This document shows positions 1-5,990 of a DNA stretch of 5,990 nucleotides, one piece after another. The position numbers were made by a program, and so were the translations under genes. This stretch comes from Alphaproteobacteria bacterium (GTDB lineage Bacteria > Pseudomonadota > Alphaproteobacteria > Puniceispirillales > Puniceispirillaceae): positions 1 through 5,990 of the forward strand of contig JAACDT010000262.1 in NCBI GenBank assembly GCA_009936885.1, given 5' to 3'. Below the pieces are notes generated by a model. That model saw only the letters and a program-made list of their open reading frames with translations, was not told where the DNA came from and did no database searches. Every line of letters starts with the position of its first letter. The first letter of the stretch is position 1.

Positions 1-136
1 GATGGGTGGAGAAATATCTAAAAAACTTATAAGACGATAGCGAACACAATTCAATCACGGTTTTTAGCCAAATCAGTTAAAATATAATTTTTTTGTTTTA
101 TAAAAACATCAGATATGAATAATAAATTGGTTCAAT

Positions 137-168
137 AAAAAAAACTGGCCCTACAGGAGAAGGGTCAG
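137..168 (-). terminator. Rho-independent terminator of the LLM oxidoreductase gene
   Basis: Read on the minus strand, an 8-bp stem (CTGACCCT, then AGGGCCAG, with one G-U wobble) encloses an 8-nt loop and is followed directly by eight T residues (137-144). It begins 36 nt beyond the TAA stop of the flavin-dependent oxidoreductase gene, so that transcript should end here. On the plus strand the hairpin is followed only by CTTTAA, so it would be a poor terminator for rightward transcription. Confidence 0.85.
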
Positions 169-204
169 CTTTAACATAATACAGAGATTTAAGTAGCGGT
201 ATTT

Positions 205-1320
205 TTATTCCGCTGCCGTTTTGTTTTTTCGTGAATCATTAGTAGCAGCAGTTACTACCGGCATGACTTTCTCTGCTGCAAGTATCATAGAGCGTCTTGC
301 TAATTCAGGAGATGCCCAGTCTTTACCCGCATATAACAGCGTTCCAAACTCACCAACCTCATCCTGAAACTCAAGAATTTCATCTGTTACTTTATCAGGT
401 GTGCCCCAAACGATAAGCTTATTACAAACATCTTCTAATGTTACTTCATCATCTGGCTGTTCCCGATAGGTTTTGAAAAGCTCAAGCCTGTTATGCTTGC
501 GCATTTTTGTAAGTAATTGGTTGTAATAAAAAACGTAAGGGCTATCCGATCCTAATGCATATTCTTTTGCAGTAGCTAAATCATCCGCAACAAATACAGA
601 TTTAGCAACACGCCAGTTAGCTGGGTCTGCTGGTCTTCCAACGCGCTGGCAACCCTCAACATATTTAGGCCAATGTGTTTTTACCCATTGTGGCATAAGG
701 AAGTTAGCACTAATCGGCTCCCACCCTCGCGCTGCTGCCTCTGTCACGCCTCGTGAAAACGGAGCAACTGCTGTCACCACGATCGGCGGATACGGTTTTT
801 GTAATGGCTTTGACATAATACCTTGGCCGATATCAGTCAGAGACGTTCTTTCAGTTGTAATATTCCAGTATTTACCCTCAATATTATAAGGTGCTTCTGA
901 TTCCCAGATTTTAAGAACGGTATTAATCCCCTCTAGAAACATTTCGTTCTTATCATTATCCAAAGTTCCGAATACTTCTGCATCTGAGGCCAATCCGCCA
1001 GGAGAAATTCCAAAGTTTAACCTACCATCAAGCATGTGATCTAGCATGGCTATCTGACCTGCAACATGGGCAGGATGAGAGTTAGGAAGATTTACGGTTC
1101 CTGTTCCAAGTCGAATTTGTTTTGTCTCTGCTGCTAGTGAAGCAACAAACATCGCACAAGAGGTAATGTTTTCCGCTGCGTCAGTTACGTGCTCGCCGAC
1201 ATAAGCTTCAGAAAAACCCAGCTCATCTGCAAGTAGAAATGCCTCCCTATCTTCTTTCAGACTAACACGCCAGTCCTTATCGACTGGGTGAATTGGCATT
1301 GTGAAAAAACCGATTTCCAT
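205..1320 (-). CDS. LLM-class flavin-dependent oxidoreductase (bacterial luciferase-like monooxygenase)
   Basis: A 371-residue cytoplasmic TIM-barrel protein of the luciferase-like monooxygenase superfamily. Family members use reduced flavin (FMNH2, or F420 in some lineages) and O2 to insert an oxygen, usually needing a separate flavin reductase, and none is visible here. Recognisable family blocks are MEIGFFTMPIHP at the N terminus, the LADELGFSEAYVGEH block (29-44), the LGTGTVNLPNSHP strand-loop (71-83), LDHMLDGRLNFGISPGG (93-109, the usual LD-xSxGRxxxGxGxG region), KPYPPIVVTA (175-184) and WGTPDKVTDEI (305-315). This subgroup is often annotated as limonene 1,2-monooxygenase-like, but the substrate is not proven. 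The start is ATG at 1318-1320, preceded by AGAGGAG (1329-1335) with an 8-nt spacer. An in-frame ATG at 1378-1380 would add 20 residues but has no ribosome site and lies inside the operator palindrome. The gene is monocistronic, divergent from the LysR gene, and ends at a strong terminator. Confidence 0.9.
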   Translation of the reverse strand: MEIGFFTMPIHPVDKDWRVSLKEDREAFLLADELGFSEAYVGEHVTDAAENITSCAMFVASLAAETKQIRLGTGTVNLPNSHPAHVAGQIAMLDHMLDGRLNFGISPGGLASDAEVFGTLDNDKNEMFLEGINTVLKIWESEAPYNIEGKYWNITTERTSLTDIGQGIMSKPLQKPYPPIVVTAVAPFSRGVTEAAARGWEPISANFLMPQWVKTHWPKYVEGCQRVGRPADPANWRVAKSVFVADDLATAKEYALGSDSPYVFYYNQLLTKMRKHNRLELFKTYREQPDDEVTLEDVCNKLIVWGTPDKVTDEILEFQDEVGEFGTLLYAGKDWASPELARRSMILAAEKVMPVVTAATNDSRKNKTAAE

Positions 1321-1328
1321 TTTTCGAG

Positions 1329-1335
1329 CTCCTCT
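1329..1335 (-). promoter_or_regulatory. Ribosome binding site deciding the start of the LLM oxidoreductase
   Basis: The minus strand reads AGAGGAG followed by 8 nt and then ATG (1318-1320). This good Shine-Dalgarno match selects the 371-residue start over the upstream in-frame ATG at 1378-1380, whose 5' flank is only A/T-rich sequence. Confidence 0.75.
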
Positions 1336-1348
1336 AGTAATAAAACTG

Positions 1349-1377
1349 ATTATTGACCAAACACAATATAGATTGAA
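1349..1377 (-). promoter_or_regulatory. Candidate sigma70-type promoter for the LLM oxidoreductase
   Basis: On the minus strand a weak -35-like TTCAAT (1372-1377) and a -10-like AATAAT (1349-1354, five of six to TATAAT) are separated by 17 nt. The -35 lies inside the left half of the operator palindrome, so a bound LysR protein would touch the polymerase site directly. Only the -10 is a good match. In such A/T-rich DNA other placements are possible, so this is a suggestion. Confidence 0.3.
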
Positions 1378-1387
1378 CATTGTTCAA
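1373..1387. promoter_or_regulatory. Probable LysR-type regulator binding site (perfect palindrome, T-N11-A)
   Basis: TTGAACATTGTTCAA is a perfect inverted repeat with 7-bp arms around a single central T at 1380. Its inner part (T1374 to A1386) is exactly the T-N11-A dyad recognised by LysR-type regulators, which usually sits between the regulator gene and a divergent target. Here it lies 60 bp upstream of the LLM oxidoreductase start and about 90 bp upstream of the LysR start. The palindrome is read from the sequence. Assigning it to the neighbouring LysR protein is inference from family behaviour and position. Confidence 0.7.
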
Positions 1388-1403
1388 AATAAAATAATAT
1401 AAT

Positions 1404-1433
1404 TTTACATATAGTATTATTTTTTATTATACC
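1404..1433 (+). promoter_or_regulatory. Candidate promoter of the LysR regulator gene
   Basis: TTTACA (1404-1409, five of six to TTGACA) is followed after 18 nt by TATACC (1428-1433), or after 15 nt by TATTAT (1425-1430). The start point would then fall near 1437-1440, which puts the palindrome centre at about -60, the usual place for a LysR recognition site and compatible with autoregulation. The flanking DNA is very A/T-rich (including a 9-bp A/T inverted repeat, 1391-1399 with 1415-1423), so chance matches are likely. Confidence 0.3.
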
Positions 1434-1469
1434 GTAGAGAACTGTATTTTTTTTCAAATGGTGGTAGAC

Positions 1470-2378
1470 ATGATATCAATACGCCGGCTTAATTCTCTTA
1501 TAGCTGTTTATGAAGAGGGCTCCTTTACCGCTGCTTCAGAACGCGAGAATGCAACCCAATCTGGTATCTCTCAGCATATAAGTTCGATCGAAAAAGATTT
1601 GGGAATTCTTTTATTCACCCGTCATTCAAATGGCGTAACACCAACGACTCTCTGTCATAGCTATTATCAAAAATCTATCGAGGCTATACGCACCCTTCGA
1701 AGGGCAGAACAAGAGGCTATGAATGCTGGCAAGGGTCTTGCGGGACGCGTGAATGCTGGATTGACGCCTTCTTTTACGCGTGCTGCGCTCGCGCCTGTCT
1801 TAAATGAAATATCTATCACTCACCCGCATATTGAAATTAGCGTAATCGAATCATATAGCGGAAGCCTTACAGATATGGTTCGATCAGAGGAGCTTGATTT
1901 TGCCTTGGTGCCAGTGGTAACCGGCGCTCCTGGTATTCGCTACAGTCATTTGGTGCGTGACAGAGAAGTTCTCGTATCATCCCCATCATTTGGGTTTGAG
2001 CAAGGCAATGAAGTTTCGTTAAAAAACCTTAGCCCGTTAAACATAGTCCTCCCAACCAAAGCAAATATTCGCAGATTAAAGTTGGAGGATTATTTTACCG
2101 CGCATTCCATTAACATATCAAAGATCATGGAAATGGATTCAATGATGGGCACATTAGAGCTGGTATGTGCAACACAATGGGTCACTATCCTTCCCTACCT
2201 TATCTGCGTCCCTGATATGACATCTAATGCAAGACATATAAACCCGATAGTCGAACCGAATATCTATTCCGATTTTGTAATTATAGAACCGCTTGGACGC
2301 TCATTATCTCCGCAAGCAACTTACTTCCTGAAATTGCTTCAAGAAAAAATAACCTCCCTTGCGTGGCAAGATAGCTAA
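1470..2378 (+). CDS. LysR-family transcriptional regulator
   Basis: A DNA-binding regulator of 302 residues, normal for the family. The N-terminal winged helix-turn-helix is clear: RRLNSLIAVYEEGSFTAAS (5-23), then a recognition-helix region with SGISQHISSIEKDLG (31-45) and the LLFTR-x5-TPTT wing (47-60). A linker helix follows (about 62-88), then a periplasmic-binding-like effector domain starting at GRVNAGLTPSF (92-102), which would sense a small-molecule inducer. The start at ATG 1470 gives the usual short lead into the first helix and has GGTGG just upstream. An in-frame ATG at 1458 would add only MVVD and cannot be excluded. The gene is divergent from the LLM oxidoreductase, with a T-N11-A palindrome between them, so that gene is its likeliest target. 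It is convergent with the Mo hydroxylase operon, whose promoter is off-window, so control of that operon is possible but not shown. The effector is unknown. Confidence 0.92.
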   Translation: MISIRRLNSLIAVYEEGSFTAASERENATQSGISQHISSIEKDLGILLFTRHSNGVTPTTLCHSYYQKSIEAIRTLRRAEQEAMNAGKGLAGRVNAGLTPSFTRAALAPVLNEISITHPHIEISVIESYSGSLTDMVRSEELDFALVPVVTGAPGIRYSHLVRDREVLVSSPSFGFEQGNEVSLKNLSPLNIVLPTKANIRRLKLEDYFTAHSINISKIMEMDSMMGTLELVCATQWVTILPYLICVPDMTSNARHINPIVEPNIYSDFVIIEPLGRSLSPQATYFLKLLQEKITSLAWQDS

Positions 2379-2397
2379 TGAAATAGCACAAACCTCA

Positions 2398-2437
2398 ACG
2401 ATAAATCTTGATCACAAATTTCGATTAGCCTTATCGT
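2398..2437. repeat. Inverted repeat in the convergent intergenic gap
   Basis: ACGATAA (2398-2404) and TTATCGT (2431-2437) are perfect 7-bp inverted arms 26 nt apart, with a further AATC/GATT pairing inside (2404-2407 with 2423-2426, sharing one base with the outer arm). They fill most of the 68-bp gap between the stop of the LysR gene and the stop of the Mo-binding subunit. The position suggests a role in ending transcription from both sides, but the stem is A/T-rich and has no T-run on either strand, so it is not a convincing intrinsic terminator. Confidence 0.3.
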
Positions 2438-2446
2438 AAAGAGATT

Positions 2447-4828
2447 CTAGCCTATCTTGCCTAATGCCCTTAACACCCGTTCAGGTGTCATTGGCATTTG
2501 CCACATTCCACAATCCAGCGGTGCCAGAGCGTTATTTACCGCATTCATTAAAGCTGCAGGGGCACCGCCAGTACCTGCTTCGCCTGCACCCTTCGCGCCT
2601 AATATAGACGTTTTAGTATAGGTTTCGACGTGAGCAACCGTAATTTCTGGCATTTCACTTGCCATAGGTACTAGATAATCAGCCATGGTTGCATTCTGCA
2701 TTTGCCCGTCTTTATCATAAACACATTCTTCATATAATGCGCCGCCGATACCTTGGACTACCCCGCCACGGATTTGGTCATCAACAAGTTGTGGGTTAAT
2801 CACTCTGCCACAATCCTCCACAGCCCAGAAATGTAGTATTTTAATAAATCCTGTGTTTGTATCGACTTCTACATGAGCTGCCATCGCACCATTTGTAAAT
2901 ACAAATGGAAAGTCGGTAACGCGGTAATGCCTCGTTGCAATTAATTCAGGTTGCAGATCATTTGGTAACTCATTTCCTCTGTAATAAACAATTTTTGCTA
3001 AATCTCCCAAAGATATTTTCTGCTCACCAGTATCCTTCATCACAACCTCACCATGAGCTATATCAAGCTCTTCTGGTTTTGCCTGAAGAATCACCGCAGC
3101 GACATCTAATACCTGCTCTTTCAAGGCATGAGATGCTAGCAACATTGCCTCACCTCCAATGCCAGCCCCTCGCGATGCCCATGTTCCGCCGCCATAAGGC
3201 ACCGTTTTGGTATCGCCAGTTGTTACCTTTACGCGCTCAATAGCAACCCCAAAAACGTCAGCCGCAATTTGTTGTAAAATAGCGTTTGTGCCCTGCCCCT
3301 GTTCGGTAACAGAGGAGGAGACATGAAGCGCGCCTGCGGCATCAAGGCGAACAGTAGCACCATCTTGAGAGGCTATAGGCGCACCGCCAATACCATAGAA
3401 CATTGGTGATGGATTTGTAACCTCAACAAGAGAGACAAATCCAATCCCCCTATAAATACCATTATCTCTATTTTTAGCCTGATCTGCGAGCAACGCATCA
3501 TAATCCATAATGGTTAGTAATTTATCCAAACATGCATGATGCGATAAATCATCAAAGCGCATTCCAGTTGCAGATTTTGTAGGATAAGCATCATCAGGAA
3601 TTAGATTTTTGCGTCTTATCTGAACAGGATCCATTCCAATTACCCGTGCTGCTTCCTCCAACATACAATCAGAAATTGCCATAGCGATTGGGTGACCAAC
3701 AGCTCGATATTGACACATTAATGTTTTATTTTGGAACACAACATTACCAACTGCATGATAATGCTCAAACTGGTAAGGCGCCCCTGTCAGGTTTAAAATT
3801 TGATTACATTCTATCGCAGATGTTCGCGGATACATGGAAAACGGTCCTATTCCGGTAAAGTCATTAAACCCCATACCCACAATGGAGCCATCTTTGCGAA
3901 CCCCTATCTTAGCATCAACAACATGGTCACGGGCGTGAATATCTGTAACAAAACTCTCTAGCCTATCTGCAGTGAATTTAACCGGTCTCCTCAGAAGCTT
4001 GGCTATTATAGCTGTTGCTATTTCATCACCGTAAGTATGCACTTTTATTCCAAAAGAGCCGCCAACATCGTGTGCGACAACACGGACATTTTCTTCAAGC
4101 ATGTCCAGATGTTTTGCCAATATAAATTGAAGCATATGTGGAGCCTGACCAGCATAATACATAATAAGCTCATCATCCCCCGGTATGTAATCGCAAACAG
4201 TTGCTCGTGTTTCCAATGTAACCCCAGTGTGGCGCCCAAATTTTATTTGCTTTTCAACGATAATCACATCGTCCTTAGCAAAAGCCTCTTCAAGATTTCC
4301 CGCCTCAACTTCGCGCTTCCATGCCAGATTGCTGTCATATTGATTGTGAATAAGCGGCGATTCTGAAGACAGCGCATCTAAGGTATCTGTAACTGCAGGA
4401 AGCTGCTCATAGCTTATATTGATTAATTCAAGCGCATCTTCACCTAATGCTCGTGAAGTGCAAACAATAACGGCGACAGGCTCTCCTTGCCAGCGCGCCA
4501 CATCGACAGCCAACGGATATTGAGCAGGCGACCGCAATCCTGGCAAGTGACTTAAAACGCCAATATAAGGCTCAACATGCCTCGCAATATCCTTACCAGT
4601 ATATACCGCTATAACGCCTGTTGCCTGAGTAGCTTTAGACACATCAATTGAATTTATTTTTGCATGCGCATAAGGAGAGCGCAGAAAAACAGCATTTACC
4701 ATTCTAGGAAGTTGCATATCATCCACATATCTTCCCTGCCCTCGCAACAAACGAGCCGCATCAGATCTTGGAATGGATTTACCTATATAATCTTTTGGTT
4801 TATCAAATATAGTTGCCGGACCGCTCAT
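2447..4828 (-). CDS. Xanthine dehydrogenase-family molybdopterin-binding (large, catalytic) subunit, CoxL-like
   Basis: A 793-residue catalytic subunit of a three-subunit molybdenum hydroxylase, close to the usual 770-810. It holds the Mo-pyranopterin cofactor and hydroxylates substrate with water-derived oxygen. The N-terminal a/b hammerhead domain is visible as IPRSDAARLLRGQGRYVDD (19-37) through about 150. The Mo-binding domains contain AHDVGGSFGIK (252-262), QYRAVGHP (373-380), EQGQGTN (509-515), GGGTWASRG (546-554), EDCGRVINP (671-679) and GAKGAGEAG (744-752), whose E750 corresponds to the catalytic Glu. Residues 373-380 match neither the AYxCSFR loop of form I CO dehydrogenase (the Cu-binding Cys position is A376) nor form II AYRGAGR, so CO oxidation is unlikely. 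Related enzymes act on N-heterocycles and aldehydes, and the substrate is unknown here. There is no signal peptide, which fits the cytoplasmic CoxL-like type. The start overlaps the [2Fe-2S] gene stop by one base (TGATG), with AAAGG (4837-4841) 8 nt upstream. It is the last gene of the operon. Confidence 0.93.
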   Translation of the reverse strand: MSGPATIFDKPKDYIGKSIPRSDAARLLRGQGRYVDDMQLPRMVNAVFLRSPYAHAKINSIDVSKATQATGVIAVYTGKDIARHVEPYIGVLSHLPGLRSPAQYPLAVDVARWQGEPVAVIVCTSRALGEDALELINISYEQLPAVTDTLDALSSESPLIHNQYDSNLAWKREVEAGNLEEAFAKDDVIIVEKQIKFGRHTGVTLETRATVCDYIPGDDELIMYYAGQAPHMLQFILAKHLDMLEENVRVVAHDVGGSFGIKVHTYGDEIATAIIAKLLRRPVKFTADRLESFVTDIHARDHVVDAKIGVRKDGSIVGMGFNDFTGIGPFSMYPRTSAIECNQILNLTGAPYQFEHYHAVGNVVFQNKTLMCQYRAVGHPIAMAISDCMLEEAARVIGMDPVQIRRKNLIPDDAYPTKSATGMRFDDLSHHACLDKLLTIMDYDALLADQAKNRDNGIYRGIGFVSLVEVTNPSPMFYGIGGAPIASQDGATVRLDAAGALHVSSSVTEQGQGTNAILQQIAADVFGVAIERVKVTTGDTKTVPYGGGTWASRGAGIGGEAMLLASHALKEQVLDVAAVILQAKPEELDIAHGEVVMKDTGEQKISLGDLAKIVYYRGNELPNDLQPELIATRHYRVTDFPFVFTNGAMAAHVEVDTNTGFIKILHFWAVEDCGRVINPQLVDDQIRGGVVQGIGGALYEECVYDKDGQMQNATMADYLVPMASEMPEITVAHVETYTKTSILGAKGAGEAGTGGAPAALMNAVNNALAPLDCGMWQMPMTPERVLRALGKIG

Positions 4829-5304
4829 CAGCCTTGCCTTTCTTCAATTGTTGTACAAATAGCATCCACGATGGCTTGGTAGCCCGTGCATCTACAATAG
4901 TTTCCAGATATATGTTCTTTTACTTTTTCTCTATCTGCAGGATTGCCCTGTTCAATATATTCGATTGAAGTAGCCAGCATTCCAGGTGTGCAATATCCGC
5001 ATTGTAATGCGTTTCGATTATGAAAATTTTTAATCAAGTCAGACGCATTTTTATCTGTCTCAAACCCCTCAATTGTTGTTATCTCCGCGCCATCAGCCTG
5101 TACCGCAAGCGTTAGGCAGCTTCGAGCTGTAACCCCATCCAAAAACAAAGTACAAGCTCCACAAACACCATGCTCACATCCAACATGGGTTCCAGTAAGG
5201 CCAAGTTTAGTTCTAAGAAAATCAGCTAGATTCATGCGTACAGGCACATCTTCAACATACTTCTCACCATTTACAGTTACCACAATCTGCGATGTTTTTG
5301 TCAT
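4828..5304 (-). CDS. [2Fe-2S]-binding small subunit of the molybdenum hydroxylase, CoxS-like
   Basis: A 158-residue electron-transfer subunit of normal length, linking the Mo cofactor of the large subunit to the FAD of the medium subunit. The N-terminal plant-ferredoxin-like domain opens with VTVNG (9-13) and binds one cluster through C43, C48, C51 (CEHGVCGAC) and C63. The C-terminal four-helix domain binds the second through C102 and C105 (QCGYCTPGM) and C137 and C139 (NYCRCTGY). All eight ligands are present, so the subunit should be functional. The start ATG (5302-5304) overlaps the TAA of the FAD-subunit gene by one base (TAATG), and AGGGGA (5312-5317) lies 7 nt upstream. Its own TGA overlaps the large-subunit ATG. 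There is no twin-arginine signal, unlike some periplasmic aldehyde oxidoreductases (PaoA type), which points to a cytoplasmic complex. Confidence 0.96.
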   Translation of the reverse strand: MTKTSQIVVTVNGEKYVEDVPVRMNLADFLRTKLGLTGTHVGCEHGVCGACTLFLDGVTARSCLTLAVQADGAEITTIEGFETDKNASDLIKNFHNRNALQCGYCTPGMLATSIEYIEQGNPADREKVKEHISGNYCRCTGYQAIVDAICTTIEERQG

Positions 5305-5990
5305 TATTTCATCCCCTTTAATGCGCGTTCTAATACAACATTAGCAATATGATGTTTTGCTTCTGGACTCGCATTCATATCCCCTTCAAAGTCTATTTCA
5401 CTAGTTGCGCTTTGAGCACCCTTTATTACGTCTTGTGAAAAACTGGCACTACCAGAAAGCAGCTTTTCAACATTTGTCGCTCTAATTGCCTTATCGGCAA
5501 CGCCAAAAAATGCAACCCTTATGCTTAAATCACTATCTTGAGCAATACAAACCCCCGCCATAGCGTAATCACCGTGGCGTCTTGCGACTTCATAAAACCC
5601 AAAATTTTGCTGTGAATGCGCTTTTGGCAGAATAATTTTCGTAATTAATTCATCTCGCTCACATGCTGTTTCATACACGCCTTTGAAAAAACTACTTGCT
5701 GGCTCTAATCTCGCGCCATTGCCAGAGGTTACCTCGATGCTTCCATCTAACGCTAGAAGCACGGCTGGCAATTCAGCAGCAGGATCTGACAGCCCAATCG
5801 AACCGCCAATCGTACCGCGATTACGAATGGCTGCATGCGCAACATAGGGCAAAACCAGATTTATAAGCGGGCAATGGGTTTTTATAATTGTGCTTTGCTC
5901 TAATTCGCAATACCGAACCATTGCGCCAATTTCTATTGTATCCTTGCATTCAGTAATACCTACCATTTCTGATACGGCCGATATATCAAC
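5304..5990 (-). CDS. FAD-binding medium subunit of the molybdenum hydroxylase, CoxM-like (partial, 5' end off-window)
   Basis: The C-terminal 228 residues of the flavin subunit, which takes electrons from the [2Fe-2S] subunit and passes them to an acceptor (quinone, NAD or O2 depending on the family member). The reading frame is open to the right edge and reads VDISAVSE before the first visible Met. That is the family's typical LVDI block, so the Met at 5964-5966 is internal and the true start lies outside. CoxM-like proteins are about 280-290 residues, so roughly 50-60 residues are missing, including the N-terminal AGGxS flavin loop. Visible marks, counted from the edge, are the second flavin loop IRNRGTIGGS (55-64) with DPAAELPAVLLAL (69-81), and RRHGDYAMAGV (137-147) in the CO dehydrogenase flavoprotein C-terminal domain. 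The stop overlaps the next start by one base. This is the upstream-most gene seen in the medium-small-large operon. Confidence 0.93.
   Translation of the reverse strand, partial: VDISAVSEMVGITECKDTIEIGAMVRYCELEQSTIIKTHCPLINLVLPYVAHAAIRNRGTIGGSIGLSDPAAELPAVLLALDGSIEVTSGNGARLEPASSFFKGVYETACERDELITKIILPKAHSQQNFGFYEVARRHGDYAMAGVCIAQDSDLSIRVAFFGVADKAIRATNVEKLLSGSASFSQDVIKGAQSATSEIDFEGDMNASPEAKHHIANVVLERALKGMK

Noticed and set aside
1..32. Possible C-terminal tail of a plus-strand gene entering from the left (for example a frame reading WVEKYLKNL then TAA at 30-32).
   Set aside because: All three plus frames close within the first 40 bases, so a gene end is possible, but 6-13 codons cannot be assigned to any family or preferred frame.
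33..136. A/T-rich stretch with T-runs and a small GTTTT/AAAAC hairpin (around 94-106).
   Set aside because: A five-bp A/T-rich stem in low-complexity sequence is expected by chance. No gene, RNA or promoter can be supported.
1391..1423. Nine-bp A/T-only inverted repeat (1391-1399 with 1415-1423) as a second operator.
   Set aside because: Composed only of A and T in a very A/T-rich spacer, so likely chance. It lacks the information content of the palindrome at 1373-1387.
2935..3243. Plus-strand open frame of 102 codons.
   Set aside because: Lies wholly opposite the conserved Mo-subunit gene, has no ribosome site or recognisable domain, and is an antisense shadow.
4045..4239. Minus-strand open frame of 64 codons, considered as a frameshifted product.
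   Set aside because: Out of frame inside the Mo subunit, whose own frame is intact and full length. No slippery site or need for a frameshift.
4037..4366. Plus-strand open frame of 109 codons.
   Set aside because: Antisense to the conserved N-terminal half of the Mo subunit, with no family resemblance and irregular composition.
4664..4882. Plus-strand open frame of 72 codons spanning the junction of the Mo and FeS subunit genes.
   Set aside because: Antisense to two intact conserved genes and without recognisable features.
2447..5990. Calling the operon coxMSL (aerobic CO dehydrogenase).
   Set aside because: Gene order and folds match, but the catalytic loop lacks the Cu-binding Cys and the form I signature, so cox gene symbols would overstate the function.

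Overview
The window is a compact catabolic-looking region from a bacterium, visibly A+T-rich (G+C somewhat under half by eye). It most resembles a proteobacterium: it has a Shine-Dalgarno-led LysR regulator, a CoxM-CoxS-CoxL-type molybdenum hydroxylase in medium-small-large order, and a bacterial-luciferase-like oxidoreductase of a type familiar from Alpha-, Beta- and Gammaproteobacteria. No rRNA, tRNA, IS element or phage gene is present to fix the taxon, so this is an inference.

Layout, left to right. Positions 1-204 are non-coding or gene-edge sequence and hold a textbook intrinsic terminator (137-168, minus strand). Positions 205-1320 (minus) encode a 371-residue LLM-class flavin-dependent monooxygenase. 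A 149-bp divergent intergenic region (1321-1469) carries a perfect 15-bp palindrome (1373-1387) containing the T-N11-A dyad of LysR-type regulators. Positions 1470-2378 (plus) encode the LysR-type regulator. After a 68-bp convergent gap come three minus-strand genes that run in from beyond the right edge: the FAD subunit (5304-5990, 5' end outside the window), the [2Fe-2S] subunit (4828-5304) and the molybdopterin-binding catalytic subunit (2447-4828). Each junction overlaps by one base (TAATG, TGATG), so the three are a translationally coupled operon.

How the genes may work together. The three-subunit enzyme should hydroxylate a carbon using water as oxygen donor, passing electrons from the Mo cofactor through two [2Fe-2S] clusters to FAD. 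The catalytic subunit keeps the Glu of the GxGE motif but lacks the active-site signatures of both form I and form II CO dehydrogenase, so it is more likely a hydroxylase of an organic (perhaps N-heterocyclic or aldehyde) substrate than a CO dehydrogenase. The divergent pair LysR regulator / LLM monooxygenase looks like a regulator next to its target. A pathway in which the Mo enzyme and the flavin monooxygenase act on the same compound is plausible from proximity, but the substrate cannot be read from this window. I found no CRISPR array, mobile element, structured RNA or clearly new system. The most distinctive items are the variant Mo active-site motif and the operator palindrome.
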